NCBI GenBank assembly: GCA_028768525.1
Contig: CP054837.1
Coordinates: 1,036,001 to 1,100,000, forward strand
Length of the DNA: 64,000 nucleotides
Direction: 5' to 3'
Origin: Desulfobacter sp.
GTDB lineage: Bacteria; Desulfobacterota; Desulfobacteria; Desulfobacterales; Desulfobacteraceae
The number at the start of each line of letters is the position of its first letter. The first letter of the stretch is position 1. Under the pieces are notes generated by a model. It had not been told where the DNA came from, ran no database searches, and saw nothing but the letters and a program-made list of their open reading frames with translations. Both the position numbers and the translations under genes were made by a program. This document shows, one piece after another, positions 32,420 to 41,431 of this stretch.

Positions 32420-33745
32420 ATGGCAGAAGCTGTCATCAAACTGGGCCGCAAGAAAAAGGCCTCAACATTTTTAGACAAGGTAAAAGAAATCCTGCCCGAG
32501 GGCGGAAATCTGAATGCCTGCCTCACCTGTGGCGCCTGTTCATCCGGGTGTCCGGCAACAGGCCTGGCAGATATGGACCCCAGAAAATTCCTCCGCATGG
32601 CTGCCCTGGGCATGGATGAAGAAATTGCTGCTTCAGACTGGCCCTGGATGTGCACCATGTGCATGCGCTGCATCTATGTCTGCCCCATGAAAATAGATAT
32701 TCCCCAGCTCGTATTCAACGCCCGGACTCTACGGCCCAGAGAAGAGCGGCCCAGGGGTATTCTGGGCTCCTGTGACGCAGCCCTGAAACACGATACCGGA
32801 TCAGCCATGGCGGCCTCCGAAGAAGACTTTGAATTTGTTGTTGAAGACGTCCTGGAAGAGTATCAGGAATCCCAGCCGGAATTTGCCGAAATGGAAGCAC
32901 CCATTGATAAGGAAGGGGCGGAATTCTTCCTCAACCAGAACTCCAGGGAACCGGTTACAGAACCTGATGAAATGGTCCCCCTGTGGAAAATTCTCCACAC
33001 GGCCGGAATCAACTGGACATACGGATCCAAGGGATGGGGCGGAGAAAACTATTGCATGTTCCTGGCGGACGACAAGTCCTGGGAACATCTGGCATCCACC
33101 ACCATCGGCCAGGCCAGGAAACTGGGGTGTAAAACCTACCTCAACACCGAGTGAGGGCACGTCACTTTCTCGGTCCGGGCCGGAGCGAAAAAATTTGGTA
33201 TCGACACTGAAAACTTGGAAATCAAAAACATTTACGAATATTATGCAAAATGGATCCGTGAAGGGCGGCTCAAGGTCAATTCCGACTGGAATAAGGACCT
33301 GGGCATCAAATTCACCGTACAGGATCCCTGCCAGATCGTCAGAAAAAGCTATGGGGACCCCATTGCCGACGATCTGAGGTTTGTTGTCAAGTCCATCGTC
33401 GGCGAAGAGAACTTCATCGACATGCAGCCCAACAAATCCAACAACTACTGCTGCGGCGGCGGCGGTGGTTTCCTGCAGTCAGGCTTCAAGGAGGAACGGC
33501 TGCAGTACGGCAAGATCAAGGACCAGCAGGTCCAGGCCACAGGCGCAGATTACTGCATCGCCGCCTGTCATAACTGCCACGCCCAGATCCATGAACTTTC
33601 CGAGCACTACGGCGGGGAGTACGGGGTGGTCCACCTGTGGACCCTGATCTGCCTCTCTCTGGGTATCCTCGGTCCCAATGAACGGGAGTACCTGGGCGAC
33701 GACCTCAAAGAGGTCAATGTTTTCCATCCGGAGACAGCTCTCTAA
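32420..33745 (+). CDS. DsrK/HdrD-like Fe-S oxidoreductase, probable selenoprotein (UGA at 33152-33154 = Sec245)
   Basis: A 441-residue protein read through one in-frame TGA. Residues 34-44 and 78-88 are two [4Fe-4S] motifs of HdrC type (Cys-x2-Cys-x2-Cys-x3-Cys). The C-terminal part has a canonical CCG domain: Cys304, Cys344-Cys345 and Cys383-x2-Cys386. Codon 245 is TGA in the context Glu-TGA-Gly-His, where DsrK-type proteins have Glu-Cys-Gly-His. The frame continues without any shift or other stop for 196 codons, and all the downstream Cys motifs are conserved. Selenocysteine at a cluster or substrate-binding position is therefore the best reading. The role should be thiol/disulfide-type electron transfer linked to a quinone, ferredoxin or Hdr-like complex. 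Acidic linker at about 130-175. A strong terminator follows the stop. Confidence 0.85.
33166..33190 (+). promoter_or_regulatory. Candidate bacterial SECIS hairpin
   Basis: Starting 11 bases after the UGA, CTCGG (33169-33173) pairs with CC-G-GAG (3380-33185 region: CC at 33180-33181, bulged G, GAG at 33183-33185), closed by a TCCGGG loop and extended by TTT/AAA with a two-base bulge. GGTC begins 17 bases after the UGA, close to the position of the GGUC loop in the fdhF element of E. coli. The stem is short and imperfect and the GG falls partly in the stem, so the exact fold is uncertain. Confidence 0.55.
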
Positions 33746-33784
33746 GTAAATTAAATCAGCTATTTTTACTTAGTGCCATAAAAG

Positions 33785-33822
33785 CAGCCGGGAGATGCTC
33801 AAAGCATCTCCCGGCTGTTTTT
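33785..33822 (+). terminator. Rho-independent terminator after the selenoprotein gene
   Basis: A perfect 14-bp stem (CAGCCGGGAGATGC with its complement), a five-base loop and TTTTT at 33818-33822. It ends the CGGC-selenoprotein operon. Confidence 0.93.
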
Positions 33823-33836
33823 CTATTCTTATCTAA

Positions 33837-33866
33837 ATCCTATTTATCCACATCCTATTTATCCAC
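33837..33866. repeat. Perfect 15-bp tandem duplication over the yccF stop codon
   Basis: ATCCTATTTATCCAC occurs twice without a gap. On the minus strand each copy encodes Val-Asp-Lys-stop, so the end of the yccF-like gene has been duplicated, and the second stop lies behind the first. Confidence 0.9.
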
Positions 33867-34241
33867 GGTTCGCTTTCCCAGGGGGGCAAAACATACAGAT
33901 GCCAGCCTGAAATGGGCAAACCCGAAGGGGATGCCGATGATGGTCACACAAAGGCTGACCCCGGCCAGCACATGGGAAATGGCCAGCCAGATGCCGGCCA
34001 GGACAATCCAGAGAATATTGGCCAGCCCTGTTCCCGCCAGCCGCTCCTCGCCCAGCTCCCTTGCATCCACCAGCTCCTTGCCAAAGGGAAAGGCCGCAAA
34101 ACCGGCAATCCTGAATGCCGCCCATCCAAAGGGAATCCCCACCACAGTAATCATAAGAAGGCAACCGGTCAGAAGCCACAACAGCCCGGCAGCCCATCCG
34201 CCGCCCAGAACGAACCAGAGAATGTTCAACAAAAACGCCAT
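33855..34241 (-). CDS. YccF-family inner-membrane protein
   Basis: A 128-residue protein with two YccF repeats. Each repeat contains a hydrophobic helix pair and the box TVVGIPFGWAAFRIA or TIIGIPFGFAHFRLA. The family has no proven function. ATG at 34241, preceded by GGAGGACGCT, is preferred to an ATG four codons upstream. It is convergent with the selenoprotein gene and divergent from the sensor kinase. Its last codons lie in a tandem duplication. Confidence 0.88.
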   Translation of the reverse strand: MAFLLNILWFVLGGGWAAGLLWLLTGCLLMITVVGIPFGWAAFRIAGFAAFPFGKELVDARELGEERLAGTGLANILWIVLAGIWLAISHVLAGVSLCVTIIGIPFGFAHFRLASVCFAPLGKRTVDK

Positions 34242-34429
34242 AGCGTCCTCCATTTCAAGTTTAAATAAAGCAATCTGAACTCTAATACCATCATCTAGCT
34301 TGATTTTTAAATTCTTTTCTTTAATATTTAAGAGTCGTCTATAATCAATCTAATCGTATTAAAATTAAATCCAACGAATTGTCCGGTCTGAAAACGGGCA
34401 AAAACATGATTTAGAGAATTCACATTATT

Positions 34430-37400
34430 ATGGCCAAGCTTCTATCATGGAAAGGATATGCCCGGGCAATCATCTTATGGGGAATGCTCCTTCTTGCGGC
34501 CTCCTCTTTTGCAGGCGAACAGAAAAAAGTATTGTATATCAGTTCCTACCATCCGGGTTTCCCGACATTTTTCCAGCAAATCAATGGTATCAATTCCGTT
34601 TTTAAAAGGGAAAAAATACGGCTTGATATAGAGTATATGGATACCAAAAGATTTCCCGGAAAGGCGCAGTGGACCCGGTTTGAGAACGATTTAAGCTATA
34701 AATTGGGCAGATTGGCCCCATATGATGCAATCATTGTTGCCGATGACAATGCCCTCAGCTTTGCCATTGAACAGCAGAACCGGTTATTTAAACATATACC
34801 CCTTATTTTCATGGGGGTTAACAATATTGAAAAAGCCCTTGCCCAGAATGACACCCCACAGATCACGGGGGTCGTTGAAGCCGTTTCCATGGCAGAAACC
34901 ATTGAATTGATGATTAAACTCCGCCCAAAGTCAAAACGGATTGTTGCCATTGTCGATAACACCAAATCCGGGCAGGCCGATTTAAAAAAATTTTATGGGA
35001 TGGCCGACCGGTTTACCTCCCATCGCTTTGAAGAGATTTCTCTTGCCCAAATGGATTGGCCGCACTTTTTGTCCGCTCTGGGGACAATTGAACCAGAGGA
35101 TGCCGTGCTGCTTCTTTCTGCCTATAATGACAAAAACAATAAAGCCTATCTGTTTGAAGAAAGCTTAAGAAAAATAAAAACCGTATTACAACTGCCGATT
35201 TTCCATTTGTGGTACCATGGTATCGGTGAGGGGCTTTTCGGTGGAAAGGTGATCAGCCACTTTGAACAGGGGAAAACCGCAGCCGGTATCACCCTGGAGA
35301 TCCTATCGGGCACCCCTGTTTCTAAAATAGCCGTTAAACATATCAGCCCCAATAAATACGTCTTTGATTATGCCGAATTAAAAAGAAACAAGATTGATTT
35401 TTCACGACTCCCCAAAGAGCGCATCATTGTCAATGAACCGGATTCCTTTTATAAAAAGAATAAAAAAATAATCTGGGCCATTGCGACCACCATCGCGGTT
35501 CTATCCCTGGCCTTTCTCATATCCATTGCCAGTATTCTGAATCGGTTAAAAATCCAAAAAGAGCTCAACAAGGCCGCTTTCATTATCGATTCCACCTCAG
35601 ATGCAGTGATTACCACCGATGTAAACGGCACCATTCTGTTCTGGAACAAAGGGGCCCAGAGGATATACGGGTACAATAGAAAGGAGGTGCTTGGCAGATC
35701 CATCACCCTTTTATACAAAGAAGAAGACCTCCATGTTCTGAACGGTATGATCAGCGAACTGCTCAACGGAAATGATATCCCCAACATTGAAGTGGTTTGC
35801 GTTAATAAAGACGGCAGAGATGTTTACATTCTCCTCTCCCTGATGACCATCAAGAACGCCGGCGGAAAAATCGTCGAGCTTGTCGGCATAACCAAGGACA
35901 TCTCAGAAAGCAAAGCGGCGGAACAGGCAGTGGCAAGAAGCGAAGAACGCCTGAAACTCGCACTGGACTCAGTATCCGATGCCGTATGGGACTGGCGGAT
36001 AGACAAAGACCAGGTCTATTTCAGCACCAAATGGTATAGCATGTTGGGTTATCCCCCCTGCGAGCTGCCCCAGACCTTTGAAACATGGAGAAATCTTCTT
36101 CATCCCGATGACCTGCCCCTATCGGAAAAAACCGTTTTTAATCACCTTAAATCGGGCCGTGCATTTGAAATTGAATTCCGGATGCGCACCAAGCAGAATC
36201 AATGGAAATGGATCCTGGCCAGGGGCAAAACCGTTGAAAAAGACGCAAATGGGAAAGCGCTGCGAATGCTGGGCACCCATATGGATATCACCGAACGGAA
36301 GCGGGCAGAAAAAGAAATTATCGAGCAGAAACAAAAGGCGGAACGGTATCTGAACCTGGCAGGGGTGATGTTTATCGGCATCGACCTCAAGGGCAGGGTC
36401 AACCTTGCCAACCAGCATGCCTGCAATGTTCTTGAATGTGAAGAAAAAGATCTGGTCCACCGGAACTGGTTCGACAATTTTATTCCGGAAGCCGTCAGGG
36501 ATGAGGTCCGCCATGTGTTTAACCAATTGGTGAACGGGGTCATTGAACCGGTGGAGTACTATGAAAATAATGTATTGACGAAAACCGGCAGGGAAAAAAC
36601 CGTGGCCTGGCACAACACCTACCTCACGGATGAAAAAGGAGCCATTGTCAGCGTACTCAGCGCCGGAGAAGACATAACGGAAAAAAGAAAGCTGGAGGCC
36701 CAGCTCCATAAAGCCCAGAAAATGGAATCCATCGGTAACCTGGCCGGCGGCATTGCCCATGATTTTAACAATCTGCTCTTCCCCATCATCGGGATGTCTG
36801 AACTGATGATGGAGGACCTGCCGGACAATAGCCCGGAACATCAAAACCTCAAGGAAATCCTGAAAGCCGGATTGAGGGGAGCGGACCTGGTGAAGCAGAT
36901 TCTGGCATTCAGCCGCCAGTCGGAAATAAAAAAAGAACCCCTGCGGATTCAATCGGTATTAAAGGATGCCATCCATCTGAGCCGTTCAGCCATACCAGCG
37001 GATATAGAGATCAGCCACGATATCCAGCAAAATTGCGGAATGATTCTGGGGGATGCGACCCAGATCCAACAAATTGCCATGAACCTGATCACCAATGCCT
37101 ACCATTCCATGGAACAATCCGGCGGAAATATCGGCATTTTTCTTGGAGAAGAGACTGTCTCCCAAAAAGACATTGACGGTCACCCCATCCGCCCCGGCAA
37201 ATATGCCCTGCTGGAAATTTCCGATACCGGCTGCGGCATTGATCCTGCCATCAAGGAGAAAATATTTGAACCCTATTTTACAACCAAGGAAAAGGGAAAG
37301 GGAACCGGCCTCGGCCTTGCCGTGGTCTACGGGATCGTTAAGGAACACGGCGGTGAGATCATCCTGGACACCACTGCGGGCCGGGGCACAACCTTCCGGA

Positions 37401-37885
37401 TATATTTCCCTCTGATCCACCAGATTTCCGGCAGCACCACAAGTGCCGATCATGGTATTCTGCCCAAAGGGGATGAAAGGCTTTTGTTAATTGATGACGA
37501 AAAGGCCATTGTAAAACTTGAAACCCTCATGCTTGAACGGGCGGGATATGCCGTTACCGCCTTCACCGGGAGCATGACGGCCCTTGACACATTCCGCAAA
37601 GATCCCGACGCCTTTGATCTTGTGATAACGGACATGACCATGCCGGAGATGACAGGAGACCAGCTCGCCCAAAAAATCATATCCATCAGGCCGGATATGC
37701 CGGTGATTACCTGCACCGGGTTCAGTGAACGGATAAACGAAGACCAGGCAAGGGAAATGGGGATAAAAGGCTTTTTAATGAAACCCGTTGTAATATCGGA
37801 TATGATGAAAATGGTCAGAAAAATTCTGGATGAGGCTGCGGCTCACACGGGCACCAGGGCCCGTCCGGACATGGCCAGCTCATGA
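34430..37885 (+). CDS. Hybrid sensor histidine kinase with ABC-type periplasmic sensor, three PAS domains and receiver
   Basis: An 1151-residue membrane kinase. A signal/anchor segment (about residues 10-27) precedes a periplasmic domain of the ABC-substrate-binding (PF04392-like) fold (KKVLYISSYHPGFPTFFQQINGI). A transmembrane helix lies at about 343-365. Then come three PAS domains (about 375-500, 510-630 and 640-765), HisKA with GGIAHDFNN (His777), an HATPase domain (DTGCGIDPAIKEKIFEPYF, GTGLGLAVVYGIV) and a C-terminal receiver with Asp1068 in VITDMTMPEMTG. It senses an extracytoplasmic small molecule and probably hands phosphate to a separate regulator not in the window. The ribosome site before the ATG is weak. 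Its 3' end overlaps the convergent pstB end by 43 bases. Confidence 0.92.
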   Translation: MAKLLSWKGYARAIILWGMLLLAASSFAGEQKKVLYISSYHPGFPTFFQQINGINSVFKREKIRLDIEYMDTKRFPGKAQWTRFENDLSYKLGRLAPYDAIIVADDNALSFAIEQQNRLFKHIPLIFMGVNNIEKALAQNDTPQITGVVEAVSMAETIELMIKLRPKSKRIVAIVDNTKSGQADLKKFYGMADRFTSHRFEEISLAQMDWPHFLSALGTIEPEDAVLLLSAYNDKNNKAYLFEESLRKIKTVLQLPIFHLWYHGIGEGLFGGKVISHFEQGKTAAGITLEILSGTPVSKIAVKHISPNKYVFDYAELKRNKIDFSRLPKERIIVNEPDSFYKKNKKIIWAIATTIAVLSLAFLISIASILNRLKIQKELNKAAFIIDSTSDAVITTDVNGTILFWNKGAQRIYGYNRKEVLGRSITLLYKEEDLHVLNGMISELLNGNDIPNIEVVCVNKDGRDVYILLSLMTIKNAGGKIVELVGITKDISESKAAEQAVARSEERLKLALDSVSDAVWDWRIDKDQVYFSTKWYSMLGYPPCELPQTFETWRNLLHPDDLPLSEKTVFNHLKSGRAFEIEFRMRTKQNQWKWILARGKTVEKDANGKALRMLGTHMDITERKRAEKEIIEQKQKAERYLNLAGVMFIGIDLKGRVNLANQHACNVLECEEKDLVHRNWFDNFIPEAVRDEVRHVFNQLVNGVIEPVEYYENNVLTKTGREKTVAWHNTYLTDEKGAIVSVLSAGEDITEKRKLEAQLHKAQKMESIGNLAGGIAHDFNNLLFPIIGMSELMMEDLPDNSPEHQNLKEILKAGLRGADLVKQILAFSRQSEIKKEPLRIQSVLKDAIHLSRSAIPADIEISHDIQQNCGMILGDATQIQQIAMNLITNAYHSMEQSGGNIGIFLGEETVSQKDIDGHPIRPGKYALLEISDTGCGIDPAIKEKIFEPYFTTKEKGKGTGLGLAVVYGIVKEHGGEIILDTTAGRGTTFRIYFPLIHQISGSTTSADHGILPKGDERLLLIDDEKAIVKLETLMLERAGYAVTAFTGSMTALDTFRKDPDAFDLVITDMTMPEMTGDQLAQKIISIRPDMPVITCTGFSERINEDQAREMGIKGFLMKPVVISDMMKMVRKILDEAAAHTGTRARPDMASS

Positions 37886-38544
37886 TCGGCGATGCGCTTT
37901 ACCTGGTCGGCGTAATGGGAGACCAGGATGATACTGCGGTCCTGTTTCAGGGAAACCAGCAGTTCTTCAATCACCGCCACCGAAGCCGGATCCAAAGATG
38001 AGGTGGGCTCGTCCAGAAGCAGGACCTGGGGGGCCAGGACCAGGGCCCGGGCAATACAGAGCCGCTGCTGCTGACCGCCGGACAGCAGCCGGGCATCCTC
38101 ATTGAGCCGATCTTTCACCTCATCCCATAAAAAGGCCTGCCGGAGTGCGGTTTCCACCTTCCGGGCGATGCGTTCCCTGTCCTTTTCCCGGACCAGTTTC
38201 AAGGGGAAGGCCATATTATTATAGATACTCATGGGAAGCGGGTTGGGGGTCTGGAAGACCATGCCCACCCGGCGGCGCAGCAGGGAAAGGGGATAGTCCG
38301 GCCGGTTGATCTCTTCAAAGCCCTGTCCGAAATCGATGCAGACCGACCCTTTCGCACGGGCCCCCTCAATCTCCTGCCAGAGCCGGTTAAGGCAGATGAG
38401 AAAGGTGGACTTGCCCTGCCCCGATGGTCCGGTGACAGAGGTGACGGCCCGGTCGGGAATATCCAGGCTGATATCTTCCAGCACCGGCATCTTCCGGTAG
38501 TGGAACTCCAAACTTCTGATTTGAATTTTTATTCTGTCGGTCAT
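37843..38544 (-). CDS. pstB: Phosphate ABC transporter ATP-binding protein PstB
   Basis: A 233-residue ATPase: Walker A GPSGQGKST (about 40-48; the family usually has Cys or Ser where Gln is), Q-loop FQTPNPLPMSIYNNMAFPLKL, signature LSGGQQQRL and Walker B VLLLDEP with SSLDP following. The PNPxPMSIYxN box is typical of PstB. It energises phosphate import through PstAC. It lies two bases downstream of pstA, and ATG at 38544 is used because the longer open frame to 38619 overlaps pstA. The end overlaps the convergent sensor kinase gene. Confidence 0.9.
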   Translation of the reverse strand: MTDRIKIQIRSLEFHYRKMPVLEDISLDIPDRAVTSVTGPSGQGKSTFLICLNRLWQEIEGARAKGSVCIDFGQGFEEINRPDYPLSLLRRRVGMVFQTPNPLPMSIYNNMAFPLKLVREKDRERIARKVETALRQAFLWDEVKDRLNEDARLLSGGQQQRLCIARALVLAPQVLLLDEPTSSLDPASVAVIEELLVSLKQDRSIILVSHYADQVKRIADHELAMSGRALVPV

Positions 38545-38546
38545 AA

Positions 38547-39452
38547 TTAATACCGGTATTTCATCTTTTGTTCGATATGGTAACGGATCCAGTGGGCCAG
38601 CACGAATAATCCCGTACATAGAATCAGCAGTATTAAAGCAGCCCCGTATCCGGTCCCAAGTTCCGAAGGATCCGTATATTCCGATGCGATATAGTAGATG
38701 TAAAAGGGCAGGGCCTCAAAACCTGAAAACAGGGATTTGGGGACACCGGCCGTGGCCACCACCCCCGTGAGCATAATCACCGCCGTATCTTCGGCACACC
38801 GCCCCAGGGCCAGGACAATTCCGGATACGATATCGGAAAGGGCGGCGGGCAGCAGCACATAAAACAGATTTTCCAGGCGGGAGGCCCCTAGTCCCGGTGC
38901 CGTGAGGCGGACCTGGAGCGGCAGTCCCTCAAGGGCGGCCTGGGTGGTTTTCACAATATAGGGCAGCACCAGGAACCCCAGGGCAAGCCCGGAGATCATC
39001 AGGCAGGGAAAAATCCGGGCATTGAAAAAATGGTGGAGGGATATGGTAATGGAAAACCCGAACAGCCCGACTACAATGGAGGGGATGCCGGCCAATATGT
39101 CCACCATGAGGCTGAATATCAGCTTTACAGTTCCCCGGGCATACTCGGCCAGGTAAATCCCCGTGGCAAGCCCCAGGGGCAGCGCCACTGCCATGGCCAG
39201 GCAGACCAGCATCAGGGTGCCGGCCATGGCCGGAAAAAGCCCGTCAAATACCTGCCGCCTGAGCAAAAGGGCATCAACCACCGGGGTGGAGCCGAAGACC
39301 AGTTCCCCGTTCAGCCGCCCGCCCCCCTTGACCACCAGAAACCCGATAATCAGGGTCAGGGCCGTCACCAGTACGGCGGCGCAGGCCCAGGAAAAGGCCG
39401 TCAGAAACCTGTCCCCCCATCCCTGCCCGTTCACGGCTGCCGCCTTTCCCAT
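38547..39452 (-). CDS. pstA: Phosphate ABC transporter permease PstA
   Basis: A 301-residue permease with six transmembrane helices, the PstA-typical GTLMLVCLAMAVALPLGLATGIYLAEYA segment, IPSIVVGLFG, and an EAA-like loop (TQAALEGLPLQVRLTAPGLGASRLENLFYVLLP). It forms the membrane channel with PstC. Its start overlaps the end of pstC by 22 bases. Confidence 0.92.
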   Translation of the reverse strand: MGKAAAVNGQGWGDRFLTAFSWACAAVLVTALTLIIGFLVVKGGGRLNGELVFGSTPVVDALLLRRQVFDGLFPAMAGTLMLVCLAMAVALPLGLATGIYLAEYARGTVKLIFSLMVDILAGIPSIVVGLFGFSITISLHHFFNARIFPCLMISGLALGFLVLPYIVKTTQAALEGLPLQVRLTAPGLGASRLENLFYVLLPAALSDIVSGIVLALGRCAEDTAVIMLTGVVATAGVPKSLFSGFEALPFYIYYIASEYTDPSELGTGYGAALILLILCTGLFVLAHWIRYHIEQKMKYRY

Positions 39453-40279
39453 ACCCGCGCCGCCAGCACTGCCGTGCCCGTGGCCAGATAGAGCAGGCTG
39501 CCGCAGACAAAAATGGTTCTGAACTCCAAACTGTCAAAATCAGCCGCCAGGATTAAAGCGATATGGGCCGTCAGGCTCCTGCCCGGGTCCAGGGGCATTG
39601 CAGGCACCATCACCGAATTCCCGCTGAGCATCAGGGCGATGAGGGTGTCCCCCATGGCCCGGCCGAAGGCCAGGATGATCCCGGTGAGCATTCCGGGCCA
39701 GGCACCGGGCAGGATCACATAGATCAGTTTCTGGAAAGGGGTGGCCCCCAGCGCCTCTGCCCCGAGGACATCGGCCTTGGGCACCCTGGCAAAACTCTGG
39801 GAAAAAAAGAGGATCATGGTGGGGGCGATGAGGAGGGCCAGCATGAGGGCCGCCGTAAGGATAGTCATTCCGGATCCCCGGCCGGCGATGGCCCGCATCT
39901 GGGGCACCAGGAGGAATACCCCCACGAACCCGTAAATCACTGTGGGCACCGCCGTCATGATCCGGACCAGAACGGCCAGAACCTTCCGTGCCCCCTTAGG
40001 CTTTACAATGTCAGTGAAAAAGGCGCACCCCAAACTTAAGGGAATGCTGAAGATGAGGCTGAGTCCGGCGATATATACCGTCCCCACGATCATGGCTGTA
40101 ATGCCGAACTGGCCGCTGCCGGGGGCCCAGGGCCCCGAAAGAATGGACCAAAGCTGGCCGGACCGGATCACAGGCAGGCTGAGCGACAGCATGAATCCCA
40201 TGACGGCCAGGGTTACCCCGGCACTGAGAACAGCGGCCCCGGCAAAGACGGCCGGGGCCGGTTTAATCCGTCCCGCCAT
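39431..40279 (-). CDS. pstC: Phosphate ABC transporter permease PstC
   Basis: A 282-residue permease with six helices and the PstC box GPWAPGSGQFGITAMIVGTVYIA, VPTVIYGFVGVFLLVP and an EAA-like loop (AEALGATPFQKLIYVILPGAWP). The start is ATG 40279, sharing a base with the pstS stop (TGATG), so translation is coupled. Confidence 0.92.
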   Translation of the reverse strand: MAGRIKPAPAVFAGAAVLSAGVTLAVMGFMLSLSLPVIRSGQLWSILSGPWAPGSGQFGITAMIVGTVYIAGLSLIFSIPLSLGCAFFTDIVKPKGARKVLAVLVRIMTAVPTVIYGFVGVFLLVPQMRAIAGRGSGMTILTAALMLALLIAPTMILFFSQSFARVPKADVLGAEALGATPFQKLIYVILPGAWPGMLTGIILAFGRAMGDTLIALMLSGNSVMVPAMPLDPGRSLTAHIALILAADFDSLEFRTIFVCGSLLYLATGTAVLAARVWERRQP

Positions 40280-41109
40280 CAATTAACGGGAATGAATCCC
40301 TTATCTGCTGCGATTTTCTGGCCTTCAGGCCCCATGATATACTCGATGAATTTTTTGGCCAGCCCCTGGGCCTCGCCCTTGGTATTGGAATAGAGCCCCC
40401 GGGCCACTTTGTACGCACCGCTTTTAACGGTTTCAAGGCTGGGCATCACCCCGTCCAGTGCCACCGGTGCCACCCCGTCATCCAGGTATCCCACAGAGAT
40501 ATAGCCGATGCCGTAAGGATCGCCGGCAATGGCAGACTTCATGGCCCCGTTGGAGGAAACGAAATTGGCCTTTCCGGAGATATCCCCCTTGGCCAATGCC
40601 TTTTTCCAGAACACGGCCCGGGTGCCCGAGGAGGCATCACGGGTATAAAGGTTGATGTCCCGGTCCGGTCCGCCCAGGGTTTTCCAGTTTTCAATTTTTC
40701 CGGCATAGATATCCTTCAGTTGGCCGGCAGTCAGGGCTTTTACTGGGTTACCGGGGCTCACCACGGGGCAGACCCCGTCAATGGCCCATTTATACATGGA
40801 GAGATTGTATTTTTCGACCTCCTGGTCACTGGGTTTCCGGCCGGAATTGCCGATATTGACAAGGCCTTCTCCGACCTGTTTGATCCCTGCACCGGAACCG
40901 CCTCCGGCAATGGTGATCTGAATGTCAGGATTAAAGGACATGACCTGCTTGGCCGCTGCCTTCATCACCGGAATATGGGCGGTGCCCCCGGCGATCCTGA
41001 GCACCCCGCTGTCGCCTTTAAAGGGGGCAAGACCAGAGGCCAATGCCATCCCGGGAAAAACCGCTGCCAGGACAAACAGAACCAGCCATACCTTGATTCT
41101 CGATTTCAT
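40279..41109 (-). CDS. pstS: Phosphate-binding protein PstS
   Basis: A 276-residue periplasmic binding protein with signal peptide (KVWLVLFVLAAVFPGMALA). The ligand-binding segments are AGGGSGAGIKQVGEGLVNIGNSGRKP (about 63-88) and TRDASSGTRAVFWKKAL (about 155-171), which match PstS. It is first in pstSCAB. phoU, phoB and phoR are not present; phosphate-box repeats were not obvious in the upstream region. ATG at 41109 follows AGGAG. Confidence 0.92.
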   Translation of the reverse strand: MKSRIKVWLVLFVLAAVFPGMALASGLAPFKGDSGVLRIAGGTAHIPVMKAAAKQVMSFNPDIQITIAGGGSGAGIKQVGEGLVNIGNSGRKPSDQEVEKYNLSMYKWAIDGVCPVVSPGNPVKALTAGQLKDIYAGKIENWKTLGGPDRDINLYTRDASSGTRAVFWKKALAKGDISGKANFVSSNGAMKSAIAGDPYGIGYISVGYLDDGVAPVALDGVMPSLETVKSGAYKVARGLYSNTKGEAQGLAKKFIEYIMGPEGQKIAADKGFIPVN

Positions 41110-41398
41110 TTTTTTCTCCTTATTTTTGGGGGATTATTCTACTGGGAGAATTTGTAATCCATAGGGCGCAACCTATCAAATTGATTTTTCCTATTCAACA
41201 CCAGGATAAAAATAGAAAATATCGATACGAAAAGTTTCCTGAAATGAAAAAAATTCAAATTAAGCAAAACTCTCCAATAACTTAAGAAAATTGGGCATAT
41301 CTCAAAAACACCCTAAAATACACAGGCCAACAAAACGATATACAAAATCTTATTAAAAACACCCTCAAATCACCGCACCGGTCATGCCCATATTCAAG

Positions 41399-41427
41399 TT
41401 GACAACCAGAAAACTTTCAGGCTAAAT
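41399..41427 (+). promoter_or_regulatory. Candidate sigma-70 promoter of the TRAP-2-hydroxyacid operon
   Basis: A perfect TTGACA (41399-41404) with a 17-base spacer to CTAAAT (41422-41427), about 55 bases before dctP. The weak -10 box suggests activator help or tight regulation. Confidence 0.5.
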
Positions 41428-41431
41428 CCTC

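Noticed and set aside
33152..33154. Reading the TGA as a real stop, giving a 244-residue protein and a second gene at 33215 or a pseudogene
   Set aside because: The frame, the Glu-x-Gly-His context, the 441-residue family length and the intact downstream CCG domain all favour read-through; no ribosome site precedes 33215.
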